Assembly (NCBI RefSeq): GCF_023558375.1
Contig: NZ_CP083761.1
Span: 186,001 to 250,000 of the forward strand
Direction: 5' to 3'
From: Chroococcidiopsis sp. CCMEE 29
GTDB lineage: Bacteria; Cyanobacteriota; Cyanobacteriia; Cyanobacteriales; Chroococcidiopsidaceae
Length of the DNA stretch: 64,000 nucleotides
Part shown: positions 54,345-63,758 of the stretch, in pieces
Position numbering within the stretch: the first letter of the stretch is position 1
Layout of the letters: each line of letters begins with the position of its first letter
The notes under the pieces: generated by a model
What the model saw: the letters and a program-made list of their open reading frames with translations, nothing else
Told to the model about the DNA's origin: nothing
Databases searched by the model: none
Translations under genes and position numbers: made by a program

Positions 54345-55589
54345 ATGAACATTCAAGAAGCGTTTAATGCTGCTGCTACCAATTATGATTACCTCCGTCG
54401 CACGCTGATTCCGTGTTTTGATGACTTTTACGGCACAGCCGTTGAGATGATCCCTGGCGATCGCACTGCTCCCTTAAAGGTTCTCGACTTGGGTGCAGGT
54501 ACCGGACTTTTCTCAGGTATGGTTCAGGCAGTCTTTCCCAACGCCGAATTGACGCTGCTGGACATCGCAACTGAGATGTTGGAGCAGGCAAAGGCTCGCT
54601 TTCATCAGCTGGGGAAATCTCCCAGCATTTTGATTGGCGACTACATTAAAACAGATCTCGGCGGTTCATACGACCTGATCGTTTCTGCCTTGTCTATTCA
54701 TCACCTACCCGATTCAGATAAAGAGCGCCTGTATCAGCGAATCTACAATGCGCTCAAGCCAGGAGGTATGTTTATTAATGCCGAGCAAGTTTTAGGCAGA
54801 ACGCCTGAGCTAGAGCAGTTTTATCAACAACAGTGGCTAGATACCGTACGCGATCGCGGCATTTCAGACGAACATCTGCGCGCCGCCCAGCATCGGATGA
54901 CCTACGATGATCTGGCAACCCTTGACGCTCAATTACAATGGCTGGAAGCCACAGGATTTGAGAATGTAGATTGTTGGTACAAGCATTTCAGCTTTGCCGT
55001 GTTTGGCGGCTATCGTCCTGAACAAGAGCCAAAAACGCAACAGCCGACGCTCCACACTCAGCGGCTGATCCTGCGTCCCTTCACACTGACTGATGCACCC
55101 GATGTGCAACGGTTAGCTGGCGCGCGCGAAGTTGCTGCCATGACGCTGGCGATTCCCCATCCCTACAAAGATGGCATGGCAGAGGGGTGGATTAAGACTC
55201 ATCCCGCAGCATTTGAAAAAAAAAAGGCAGTTAACTTGGCGATCGCTCTGCGAGAAACTGGAGAACTTTGTGGGGCGATCGGTTTAGGAATTGATGCCGA
55301 AAATAACAACGCTGAAATAGGCTACTGGATTGGCAAACCTTACTGGGGGCAAGGTTACTGTACTGAAGCCGCAGCAGTTTTGCTGCAATACGGTTTTGAG
55401 GTACTTGGACTGCACCGCATCCACTCTACCCACTTCTCGCACAACCCAGCTTCAGGACGAGTGATGCAGAAGATTGGCATGAGCTACGAAGGATGCCGCC
55501 GTGAATACACGCTGAAATGGGGAAAGTTTGAGGATCTCGTACTGTACGGCATTTTAAAAAGTGATTGGCAGCAAAGGCAAAAGCCATGA
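54345..55589 (+). CDS. fusion: SAM-dependent methyltransferase + GNAT acetyltransferase
   Basis: Residues about 1-225 form a class I methyltransferase: NIQEAFNAAATNYDYLRRTL, then LKVLDLGAGTGLFSGMVQAV (SAM motif), LTLLDIATEMLEQAKARF and DLIVSALSIHHLPDSDKERL. Residues about 235-410 form a RimJ/RimL-type acetyltransferase: LHTQRLILRPFTLTDAPDVQ, IGYWIGKPYWGQGYCTEAAA with the CoA loop, and HSTHFSHNPASGRVMQKIGM. Both halves look complete. A two-domain enzyme acting on one product is likely. The stop overlaps the next start as ATGA. Confidence 0.88.
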   Translation: MNIQEAFNAAATNYDYLRRTLIPCFDDFYGTAVEMIPGDRTAPLKVLDLGAGTGLFSGMVQAVFPNAELTLLDIATEMLEQAKARFHQLGKSPSILIGDYIKTDLGGSYDLIVSALSIHHLPDSDKERLYQRIYNALKPGGMFINAEQVLGRTPELEQFYQQQWLDTVRDRGISDEHLRAAQHRMTYDDLATLDAQLQWLEATGFENVDCWYKHFSFAVFGGYRPEQEPKTQQPTLHTQRLILRPFTLTDAPDVQRLAGAREVAAMTLAIPHPYKDGMAEGWIKTHPAAFEKKKAVNLAIALRETGELCGAIGLGIDAENNNAEIGYWIGKPYWGQGYCTEAAAVLLQYGFEVLGLHRIHSTHFSHNPASGRVMQKIGMSYEGCRREYTLKWGKFEDLVLYGILKSDWQQRQKP

Positions 55590-56419
55590 CACAACAATCC
55601 TTGAAACCAAAGATCGCTATTTTAGACACCACTATGCGGGATGGGGAACTAATGCCGGATGTCAAAATGGATATTCAGCAAAAAATCAGCCTTGCCCAGC
55701 TGCTGGAGGAAATGCGCGTTGATGTGATTGAGGTAGGATATCCAGGAGCTTTCAGGCAAGATTTTGATGCACTCTTCATGGTCTCAAAGCAAATTAAACA
55801 AGCAACGATTTGCGGGTTGGCGAGTTCCAAGCTAGATGAAGTGGTTGATGTTGCCTTAGCGATCAAACCAGCTGCGCGTGGCAGAATTCATGTTTACACG
55901 CCAGTGAACCTGAAGCAACAATCGTCATGGACTGAAGCACAAACCCTAGAAGCAATACACGACAGTGTTGGACTTGCTAGAAATTACTGCGCCGACGTGG
56001 AATGGAGTGGATTTGATGCTCCCAGAAGTGAACCAGATTTTCTCTGTAAAGCCATCGAAACAGCAATTAAAAGCGGTGCAACGACAGTTAATATTCCTGA
56101 CAGTTTAGGGTTGTTGTCACTAGCAGAGTTCTCCCAACTTTTAGAGATGCTCTTCAACCGTATACCTAATATTGATCGCGCTACGGTTTCTGTTCACTGT
56201 CATGATGACTTAGGGTTAGCTGTGGAGAATTCGCTCGTTGCTCTTGCTTGTGGTGCGCGACAAATTGAATGCTCAATTAATGGACTGGGGGCACGCAAGG
56301 GAAATGCCGATTTAGGAGCAGTGGTAAGGGCGATTTCCAATCATCCAGACTACAGCGTTGATGTTGAAACTGCTTTGCTCGATAAAGTTTCAGAGTTAGT
56401 GACTCAAATTACTGGGTAA
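55586..56419 (+). CDS. HMGL-like (isopropylmalate/homocitrate synthase-type) short enzyme
   Basis: A TIM-barrel of the DRE-TIM metallolyase family that condenses an acyl-CoA with an oxoacid or cleaves such a product. The start [17 protein letters not shown] is the divergent form of DTTLRDGEQ. Metal ligands appear in [20 protein letters not shown]. The usual GxGERxGN reads [15 protein letters not shown]. At 277 residues it lacks the communication and regulatory domains of LeuA. I chose the ATG at 55586, which overlaps the upstream stop. It is probably a pathway enzyme and not a leucine enzyme. Confidence 0.87.
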   Translation: MTQQSLKPKIAILDTTMRDGELMPDVKMDIQQKISLAQLLEEMRVDVIEVGYPGAFRQDFDALFMVSKQIKQATICGLASSKLDEVVDVALAIKPAARGRIHVYTPVNLKQQSSWTEAQTLEAIHDSVGLARNYCADVEWSGFDAPRSEPDFLCKAIETAIKSGATTVNIPDSLGLLSLAEFSQLLEMLFNRIPNIDRATVSVHCHDDLGLAVENSLVALACGARQIECSINGLGARKGNADLGAVVRAISNHPDYSVDVETALLDKVSELVTQITG

Positions 56420-56803
56420 TTCTCAACTGCCCCTAATGCCTTCAACGCTATCTTCTGAGCCTCTGTCAAACCCTTAACTCCAGCGATATTTATGCCTTCA
56501 TAGGGACGTTCAGCTCGGAGGGTTTGCAGGCATTCACCCGTCTCGACATCCCAAATCTTGATGAGCCTCCTTTCCCTTTCTTATCCCCCGTTCGCCCAGC
56601 GCATGACTGAGCAGTTTCCAGAGTTTGGGACCCACTCCTTGTTTGAGGTAGCTGGCAGAGTATCCGTAGGCTTCAGCAATTTCTTCATAGGTTTGCCCTT
56701 GCCAAGCACCTTGCAGAACCGCCACTTCTACGTCAGTTAGTCATCTCCCGGTATTGGCAAAAATGATTGTGTTTGCAACCCCAAGTGCTTGCTCGAAGTT
56801 CAT
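56404..56803 (-). pseudogene. collapsed NB-ARC/WD40 gene: N-terminal and C-terminal ends only
   Basis: From an ATG at 56803 the minus strand reads MNFEQALGVANTIIFANTGR, TGA, then LTDVEVAVLQGAWQGQTYEE and IAEAYGYSASYLKQGVGPKL, the N-terminal domain that starts many cyanobacterial NB-ARC-WD40 proteins. Near 56570 it jumps, in another frame, to [20 protein letters not shown] and [20 protein letters not shown], the last WD40 strand and C-terminal tail. Everything between is deleted. The tail closely matches residues about 1395-1440 of the giant protein downstream. Its 3' end overlaps the HMGL-like gene by 16 bases on the other strand. Confidence 0.87.
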
Positions 56804-57086
56804 TACCTTCTGTGCCAGCCTTTGTGTCAGATTCTACCTAAACTTTTCAGAGCTTTTGTGAACCAGCAACTTTTTTATACTTCTTCCGTAATCCCCAAAG
56901 ACAAACGTGTTGCGTATTGTAGTCACGTTGCAAATTTAAACTTTTGCAAGTACGTAAATCATATGTGAACCTGATTGTTGTCAAACTTAAGAAGTTATCT
57001 ATAACGACAATTTTGAACAACAGTTATAAGCTGGATGAGATCTAATCCTGAGAGCAAGCAGCTACTAATAGACTGCTAAACGTCAT
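56804..57086 (+). promoter_or_regulatory. upstream region of the giant regulator gene
   Basis: A 283-base AT-rich spacer with no gene. Two TTGCAA words lie 16 bases apart near 56930-56955. No clear ribosome binding site precedes either possible start (57087 or 57123), whose surrounding sequences are near-duplicates of each other. Confidence 0.35.
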
Positions 57087-60000
57087 ATGCTAGCTACTAC
57101 AGACAGGCAGAGCAGACATGATATGCTGGCTACTCTACAGATCAAGTTGCTGGGTGACTTTCGTCTGATCTATGGTGAAAAGCCTGTGACAGAGGTGAAC
57201 GCCGAGCGATCGCAGTCTTTACTGGCTTACTTGGTACTGCATCGCAGTGCGCCCCAGCCCCGGCAGAGGCTTGCCAGTCTCTTCTGGCCTGACTCAACAG
57301 ATGCTCAAGCCCGAACAAACCTGAGGAGAGAACTGCACCACCTACGTCATGTTCTGCCTGATGCTGACCAATTTATAGACGTTGATACCAGAACCTTACA
57401 GTGGCGAGCAGATGCGCCATTTACTCTGGATGTTGCTGAGTTCGAGCAGGCAGTGGCTCAGGCGGAGGAAGCAGCAAGAACAACTGACCTAAAAACTGTT
57501 CGGACGGCTTTAGAGCTAGCAGCCAACCTTTATCAAGGTGACTTGCTTTCTAACTGCTACGATGAGTGGATATTGCCGGAACAGGAACGGCTACGGCAAA
57601 CCTATCTCCGAGTTTTGGAATGGCTAGTGCGCCTATTGATAGAGCGACGGGATACCCGTGCAGCTATGCGCTACGCACAACAGTTGCTTGAGGTCGAGCC
57701 GTTGAACGAGGCAACGTATAAGGATTTGATGCAACTGCACGCACTCAATGGCGATCGCGCTGGTGCTTTGCGGATCTACCACCGCTGCATGACCATTTTG
57801 CGAGAAGAGTTAGGAATCGATCCCAGCCCTGCTATTCGCAATCTCTACAATCGCCTGCTAAATGAAACAGACCCTGAACTTCAACCCCCATCTAACTCAT
57901 CTCCAAATTCCCCCCTCCCCCCACTCTTCGAGAAGCCGCTTGCGCGTCTACGTCCCACTCTTCGAGAAGCCGCTTGCGCGTCTACGCCCCTCGCCCCTCA
58001 CACTGACTGGGGTGAAGCCGTTGATGTTAGCAATTTTTACGGACGGACAAAGGAGTTAAACACACTCAAGCAGTGGATTTTGCAGTATCGCTGTCGGCTA
58101 ATTGCCCTATTAGGGATGGGTGGAATTGGCAAAACCGCTTTATCGGCAAAGCTGGCGCAGGAAATCCAAGGGGAGTTTGATTATGTGATTTGGCGATCGC
58201 TGCGACATGCTCCTAAGCTGGAAACTTTGCTGAGCGACTTACTCGCCTTTTTATCCGATCAACAAGAGACTAAAGGTGAATTGGAGCGCCTGACGTATTG
58301 GCTGCGGACTTCCCGTTGCCTGGTAATCCTGGATAATGCAGAAACCCTTTTGCAAGTGAGTAGTCCAGGGCAATATCGTTCTGGTTATGAGGATTACGGA
58401 GAACTATTGCGGGTAATTGGAGAAACAGCCCACCAAAGTTGCCTAGTTCTAACCAGTCGTGAAAAACCGGCTGAGATCGCCTGGTTGCAAGGCGTAGAAG
58501 TATATAGCGATTCGCCCTTACCCGTACGGACATTGCAACTGGGCGGTTCCCTAGAAGCAGTTAAAGCATTGATTCAAGCAAAAGGGTTGATTGGTTCTGA
58601 GACGCAACAGCAGCAGTTGTGTCACTTTTATGGCTATAACCCGCTAGCGCTGAAGATTGTTGCCACTTCCATTCAAGATGTTTTCGATGGCAAGATTCAA
58701 GATTTCCTCGCCCAAAACACAACGGTTTTCAAGGGGATCAACCGACTCCTAGACGAGCAGTGCCAGCGGTGTTCTCCCTTAGAAAAGACTATCATGTACT
58801 GGCTGGCGAGCAATCGCGAGTGGACAACTTTCTCGGAATTGGCAGCCGATATTGTACCAACCGTTTCTCGTGCAGACCTATTGGAAGCACTGGAATCACT
58901 CAGTTGGCGATCGCTGCTCGAAAAGCAGTCGGGCAGTTACACCCAGCAACCCGTTGTGATGGAGTACGTGACTGAGCAGTTAATTGAAAAAGTCTGCGAG
59001 GAGGTCTTAGGGGTCAGGGAAGATCTACATCCTACTCCCTATTCCCATACAGGTCAGTTTATCAGACAGACTTGTGAGCCAACAAATAAATCAGTTAAAC
59101 CCACCCCTATTTCCTTATTACAGAGCCATGCATTGCTCAAAGCTCAGGGGAAAGACTACATCAGAGACATTCAAATCCAACAAATTGTCAAGCCCGTTCT
59201 CAACACTCTGATTACGCGGCTGAATGGGCAGCAAAATGTGGAGCGGCTACTCACTCAACTAATCGTAAAACTGCGAAATGAATTGTCGCTACAGCCAGGA
59301 TATGCAGGGGGCAACATCCTGAACCTGCTGATTCAACTAGGTAAAGATTTAACGAGCTATGACTTTTCCCATCTTGCTCTCTGGCAGGCTGATCTGCGAG
59401 AGGTGAATCTGCATCAAGTCAATCTTGCCCATGCTGACTTATCAAGGACTGTTTTTACAGAACCCCTCAGCCTTGCTCTAACCGTTGCCTTCAGTCCTGA
59501 TGGACAACTCCTGGCGACAGGCGATACCAACTGCGAGGTGCGGGTGTGGAGAGTGGCCGATGGAAAAAACTTGATAACCTGTCAGGGACACACCAATTGG
59601 GTTTGGTCAATTGCCTTCAGTCCTGATGGGCAAACTCTCGCCAGTGGCAGCGATGACAAGACTATCAAACTGTGGGATCTCTCAACGGGGCAATGTCATC
59701 AAACCTTACGGGAACATACGCACCAAATTTGGTCGATTGCCTTCAGTCCCGATGGTCAAACCTTAGCAAGCGCCAGTGAGGATCGGACAGTCAAACTGTG
59801 GGATCTCTCAACAGGGCAATGTCGTCAAACATTGAATGGACATGAGAAGTGGGTGCGGTCGGTCGCTTTCAGTCCCAATGGGCAAACTCTCGCTAGTGGC
59901 AGCGATGACAAGACTGTCAAACTGTGGGATCTCAGGACAGGCGAATGCTACCAGACGCTACAGGGACACACGAGCTTGGTTTGGTCGGTTGCCTTTAGCC

Positions 60001-63000
60001 CAGATGGTCAAATACTGGCAAGCGGTAGTAGCGATCAAACGATCAAGCTATGGAAGTTCACGACTGGTGAGTGCTGCCAAACCCTCAAAGGGCATGGAAA
60101 TTGGGTGCGAGCGATCGCCTTTAGTCCCGATGGGCAAATCCTAGCTAGTGGCAGTGAAGACCATACAGTAAAGCTGTGGCAAGTTGACACTGGAGAATGC
60201 TACCAGACGCTAAGGGGGCACACAAATTGGGTGCGATCAGTTGCTTTTAGCCCTGACGGAGAAACGCTGGCAAGTGGTAGCGGTGACCATACTGTTAAGC
60301 TGTGGCATTCCTCTACTGGTCAATGTCGGAAAACGCTACAAGGCTACACCAATCGAGTTTGGTCGGTTGCCTTCAGTCCGATCTCCCCAACCCCCCTTAC
60401 CAAGCGGAGCGAAGGGGGGATCTTGGCAAGTGGCAATGACGATCGCACTGTCAAGCTCTGGAATCTGAGCACGGGTAAATGTTTCCGAACGTTGCAGGGG
60501 CATACAAATACAGTTTTTACCGTTGCCTTCAGCCCGGATGGTGGAATTATTGCTAGTGGCAGTGGCGATCAGACAGTGAAACTTTGGGATATTCATACAG
60601 GGGAATGTCGCCAAACATTACGCGGTCACACCAGTCGGATTTGGTCGGTTGTATTTAGTCCCGATGGTCGCACTCTAGCTAGTGGGAGTGATGACCGGAC
60701 GGTAAAACTTTGGGATATTCATACAGGGGAATGCCGCCGGACATTGCAGGGACACACCAGTTGGATCTGTTCTATCGCTTTTAGTCCTGATGGTCAAACT
60801 CTAGCTAGTGGGAGTTATGACCAGACAGTGAAACTTTGGGATATTCATACAGGGGAATGCCGCCGGACATTTCTAGGACACAATAATTGGGTCTGGTCGG
60901 TTGCCTTCAGTTCGCTTCCCCCAACCCCCCTTACTAAAGAGAGCGAAGAGGGGATCTTGGCGAGTGGCAGCGGGGATAGCAGTATCAAGCTATGGGACAT
61001 TCGGACAGGACAGTGCCGCTGCACTCTGGAAGGACATACCAGTCGAGTCTGGTCGGTTGCCTTTAGCCCCATCCCCCCAACCACTCTTAGTAAGGGGGAG
61101 GAAGGTGAAATCCTCGCCAGCGCCAGTAGCGACCAAACAGTGAAGCTTTGGGATGTACAAACGGGCGCTTGTCGCCACACCTTGCAAGGGCATACAAATT
61201 TGGTCTGGTCGGTTGCCTTCAGCCCGGATGGTCGAACTCTTGCCAGTGGCAGCCAGGACGAAACAATTAAGCTTTGGGACGTGCAAACGGGACAAAGCTT
61301 GAAAACCTTGAGGGCTGACCGACCCTACGAGGGAATGAATATCATAGAAGTTACCGGATTAACAGCAGCCCAAAAGTCTGCATTGAAAGCATTGGGAGCA
61401 ATAGAAGACAGAGGAGCAAAAAAAGACAAGGACAGGGGGAAATGGAGAGAATCTCAACTTTCAACTTCTGAATCCCGACTCTCGACTCTCCTAGTAGGGC
61501 GTGAGCAAGAATGGACAACCATCAGCAATTGGGTGGTATCTGCCACGGAAACAGCTGTCTCAGAAATTCTCATGCTAGTTGGCGAATCGGGAATTGGTAA
61601 GACCCGCTTGTTGGAAGAACTTGCTGCCGAAGTGAAAGCTGCCAACGGTCACGTGCTTTGGGGACGTGGGTTTGAGGCTGAAATGCTGCGACCTTATGGA
61701 GCCTGGATTGATGCGCTTCGAGCGATCGCCCTCAATTCAATTGTGGAATTGCCAGCAGAACTGAGTTCATTCTTCCCAGAAGTAGAGGCAAGGCAAGCAA
61801 ATCCGGTTGATCGCAGTCAGTTATTCGATGCGGTTGTACACTTACTGTCTCAGCTTACGAGCAATGGCACGCTGACCGTCATTATTCTGGATGACATTCA
61901 ATGGCTGGATGAGGCATCTACTGCACTGCTGCACTATGCAATTCGATTACTTAGCCATTCGCCAGTCCACTTTGCCTGTGCTGCTCGTCAACGCGAGTTA
62001 GAGGATAATGTACCAGTCTGCAAACTAGTACAAGCCCTGCGGCGGGAACAGCGGCTGCAAACTATTGAGATATCATTATTGAATCAAGAGCAAGTTATTC
62101 AGCTGGCTCACTCGATTAATACTGGCATTGATGGCACCCGAGTATTTATTGACAGTGGTGGTAATCCCTTCTTTGCCATAGAAATCACCCGCGCGATCGC
62201 CGAGCGCGATCCGGCTTGCTCCGATAACTTAGAAGCCCTAATTCAAGACCGACTGAGGCAGCTTGATGAACCGGCTCGCGAACTTTTACCTTGGGCAGCG
62301 GCATTGGGTCGCAGCTTCAGCCCAGCGATTGTGGCGCGAGTTGCAGACTGTCCGCCAATCAAATTACTCGCTGCTATGGAACAACTCGAACAGCAGGGGA
62401 TCGTCTGTCCGGGAGCACCATCCAACGGCGAAATTGGTTATGACTTTGCCCATGATATTGTGCGTCAAGTTGCTTATCAGCAACTGTCGGCACCTCGTCG
62501 CCGATTAGTGCATTTGCAAATCGCTCGTGTTTTGGAAAAACTCTCTGCTCCTGACAATGCTCTTGCCAGTGAGGTAGCGTATCATGCGACACTCGGTAGC
62601 GACCATCTATTGGCAGCTTCGGCTTTCCTAGCTGCAGCTGAACGCTGTCTGCGCCTGTTTGCCTACGCCGAAGCCTCTGAACTGGCTCAGCGGGGAATTC
62701 AGCACTGTCAAGATCTTGATAACGATTTACGGGTTCGTCTAAATATCCGGCTACTCAAAGTTTACGTCTTGGCTGGAGTGACAACAGAGCGAGTTTCTCA
62801 GCTGGAAGATAACCTACACCAGCTAATTGCTGAAGCCAATGCTCGTGGTCTAAAGGATGAAGAAGCGATCAGCTTGGAGGCATTGATCGCACTCAACTAC
62901 GATCGCGGCAACCTCACAAGTGTGCACAAACATTCTCTGCGCGTGGCGGAGCAAGGGCGAGCGGCAAGCCCAGCAATTACTGCACGCATGTTAGCTTATA

Positions 63001-63737
63001 GCGGTTGGTGCCTTGCTGAAATTGAACGTGAAATGCCGCGTGCTGAAGCACTTTTGCTCGAAGCGCAATCGCTTGCAGCGAGAGTAGGGCTGGAAATTAT
63101 CGATATTTCCTGTGGTTTGGGTTGTGTTCGTCGTCATGCGGCTGACTTCGCTGGAGCACGTCCACTCTTGGAAAAAGCATGGCGCATGGCTCAAGCAGAG
63201 CAGGATCACTGGCGAGAATGTGCTTGCTTAACTTACCTAGCGATGACTGAGTTAGAAGCTGGGAAACCAACTGCTGCGATCGCACACTGTCAGGAGCTGG
63301 CAACTGTAGCAGCTAAGATCAGTGGTGAAGGCAGTGAAGGTTCTTTTGCAGTTGTACTCAATTCCCTTGCTAATTATGTCATGGGACAAAGCGATGCGGC
63401 AGCAATAGAGCAAGCCTTATCAACCCTACGCCAGATCGACGCCAACCGCATGCTGGCATATAGTCTCACCTTTGCCGCAGAGATTGATTTGGATAATCAC
63501 CGGATTGAATTGGCGATCGCTCGTGCCCAAGAAGCACTCCAAGCTGCTCAAATTGTAGATTGCTCTAGTGAAATAGCTCTAGCTTGGGTAGCACTGATTC
63601 GGGGAATGCTGATTTTAGGTAAACCTCAGTGTGCACTAGAGTTGTTCCAAGATTTACAGCGTCAAATTGACCGTCGCACCCTGAGTACCCGCGCCCTTAC
63701 TGCTATCGATTGCCTAGCTCAGCACTTGCCAGCTTAG
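57087..63737 (+). CDS. giant SARP/BTAD - NB-ARC - 14x WD40 - AAA ATPase - TPR-like regulator
   Basis: A 2216-residue multidomain protein. Residues about 15-105: OmpR/SARP-type winged helix ([40 protein letters not shown]). About 110-265: BTAD domain. About 315-650: NB-ARC with Walker [14 protein letters not shown] (near 340) and [13 protein letters not shown], then LTSREKP. About 795-1410: fourteen WD40 blades, enough for two propellers. About 1475-1750: a second ATPase of the MalT/AAA_16 type with Walker [16 protein letters not shown] and [14 protein letters not shown]. The remainder is TPR-like helices. The probable job is ligand-gated activation of transcription; no ligand is known. It lies 667 bases after the enzyme cluster in the same direction. 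Confidence 0.9.
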   Translation: MLATTDRQSRHDMLATLQIKLLGDFRLIYGEKPVTEVNAERSQSLLAYLVLHRSAPQPRQRLASLFWPDSTDAQARTNLRRELHHLRHVLPDADQFIDVDTRTLQWRADAPFTLDVAEFEQAVAQAEEAARTTDLKTVRTALELAANLYQGDLLSNCYDEWILPEQERLRQTYLRVLEWLVRLLIERRDTRAAMRYAQQLLEVEPLNEATYKDLMQLHALNGDRAGALRIYHRCMTILREELGIDPSPAIRNLYNRLLNETDPELQPPSNSSPNSPLPPLFEKPLARLRPTLREAACASTPLAPHTDWGEAVDVSNFYGRTKELNTLKQWILQYRCRLIALLGMGGIGKTALSAKLAQEIQGEFDYVIWRSLRHAPKLETLLSDLLAFLSDQQETKGELERLTYWLRTSRCLVILDNAETLLQVSSPGQYRSGYEDYGELLRVIGETAHQSCLVLTSREKPAEIAWLQGVEVYSDSPLPVRTLQLGGSLEAVKALIQAKGLIGSETQQQQLCHFYGYNPLALKIVATSIQDVFDGKIQDFLAQNTTVFKGINRLLDEQCQRCSPLEKTIMYWLASNREWTTFSELAADIVPTVSRADLLEALESLSWRSLLEKQSGSYTQQPVVMEYVTEQLIEKVCEEVLGVREDLHPTPYSHTGQFIRQTCEPTNKSVKPTPISLLQSHALLKAQGKDYIRDIQIQQIVKPVLNTLITRLNGQQNVERLLTQLIVKLRNELSLQPGYAGGNILNLLIQLGKDLTSYDFSHLALWQADLREVNLHQVNLAHADLSRTVFTEPLSLALTVAFSPDGQLLATGDTNCEVRVWRVADGKNLITCQGHTNWVWSIAFSPDGQTLASGSDDKTIKLWDLSTGQCHQTLREHTHQIWSIAFSPDGQTLASASEDRTVKLWDLSTGQCRQTLNGHEKWVRSVAFSPNGQTLASGSDDKTVKLWDLRTGECYQTLQGHTSLVWSVAFSPDGQILASGSSDQTIKLWKFTTGECCQTLKGHGNWVRAIAFSPDGQILASGSEDHTVKLWQVDTGECYQTLRGHTNWVRSVAFSPDGETLASGSGDHTVKLWHSSTGQCRKTLQGYTNRVWSVAFSPISPTPLTKRSEGGILASGNDDRTVKLWNLSTGKCFRTLQGHTNTVFTVAFSPDGGIIASGSGDQTVKLWDIHTGECRQTLRGHTSRIWSVVFSPDGRTLASGSDDRTVKLWDIHTGECRRTLQGHTSWICSIAFSPDGQTLASGSYDQTVKLWDIHTGECRRTFLGHNNWVWSVAFSSLPPTPLTKESEEGILASGSGDSSIKLWDIRTGQCRCTLEGHTSRVWSVAFSPIPPTTLSKGEEGEILASASSDQTVKLWDVQTGACRHTLQGHTNLVWSVAFSPDGRTLASGSQDETIKLWDVQTGQSLKTLRADRPYEGMNIIEVTGLTAAQKSALKALGAIEDRGAKKDKDRGKWRESQLSTSESRLSTLLVGREQEWTTISNWVVSATETAVSEILMLVGESGIGKTRLLEELAAEVKAANGHVLWGRGFEAEMLRPYGAWIDALRAIALNSIVELPAELSSFFPEVEARQANPVDRSQLFDAVVHLLSQLTSNGTLTVIILDDIQWLDEASTALLHYAIRLLSHSPVHFACAARQRELEDNVPVCKLVQALRREQRLQTIEISLLNQEQVIQLAHSINTGIDGTRVFIDSGGNPFFAIEITRAIAERDPACSDNLEALIQDRLRQLDEPARELLPWAAALGRSFSPAIVARVADCPPIKLLAAMEQLEQQGIVCPGAPSNGEIGYDFAHDIVRQVAYQQLSAPRRRLVHLQIARVLEKLSAPDNALASEVAYHATLGSDHLLAASAFLAAAERCLRLFAYAEASELAQRGIQHCQDLDNDLRVRLNIRLLKVYVLAGVTTERVSQLEDNLHQLIAEANARGLKDEEAISLEALIALNYDRGNLTSVHKHSLRVAEQGRAASPAITARMLAYSGWCLAEIEREMPRAEALLLEAQSLAARVGLEIIDISCGLGCVRRHAADFAGARPLLEKAWRMAQAEQDHWRECACLTYLAMTELEAGKPTAAIAHCQELATVAAKISGEGSEGSFAVVLNSLANYVMGQSDAAAIEQALSTLRQIDANRMLAYSLTFAAEIDLDNHRIELAIARAQEALQAAQIVDCSSEIALAWVALIRGMLILGKPQCALELFQDLQRQIDRRTLSTRALTAIDCLAQHLPA
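57920..57986 (+). repeat. 34-bp tandem duplication inside the giant gene's linker
   Basis: The unit starting CCCACTCTTCGAGAAGCCGC and ending GCGTCTACG occurs twice in a row (57920 and 57954). It encodes [11 protein letters not shown] then [10 protein letters not shown] in two different frames, since 34 is not a multiple of three. It lies between BTAD and NB-ARC, so the linker tolerates it. Confidence 0.8.
60381..60422 (+). repeat. palindromic repeat inserted in frame in WD40 blade 8, first of three
   Basis: Where other blades read FSPDGQ-LASG this one reads [20 protein letters not shown]. The DNA is the dispersed CCCCAACCCCCCTT...AAGGGGGGATC palindrome. Two similar insertions lie at 60912-60957 ([14 protein letters not shown]) and 61069-61110 ([13 protein letters not shown]), all at the same loop position. 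Confidence 0.8.
60912..60957 (+). repeat. palindromic repeat inserted in frame in a WD40 blade, second of three
   Basis: CCCCCAACCCCCCTTACTAA followed by AGAGAGCGAAGAGGGGATC. It replaces the DGQ turn of a blade and adds about ten residues without breaking the frame. Confidence 0.75.
61069..61110 (+). repeat. palindromic repeat inserted in frame in a WD40 blade, third of three
   Basis: CCCCATCCCCCCAACCACTC then TTAGTAAGGGGGAGGAAGG, more diverged than the other two but at the same blade position and of the same length class. Confidence 0.7.
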
Positions 63738-63758
63738 ATCGCCCAACAGGAGTAGAAA

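Noticed and set aside
48822-56419. Cluster as a phenazine pathway because of the PhzF-like gene
   Set aside because: No other phz genes are present; PhzF-like proteins are widespread outside phenazine synthesis.
55586-56419. Assignment as leuA or nifV
   Set aside because: Too short, altered signature motifs, and located in an accessory cluster with no leucine or nitrogen-fixation genes.
59480-61330. Regularly spaced repeats that look like a CRISPR array
   Set aside because: Period is about 126 bases and each unit encodes a WD40 blade in one long open frame.
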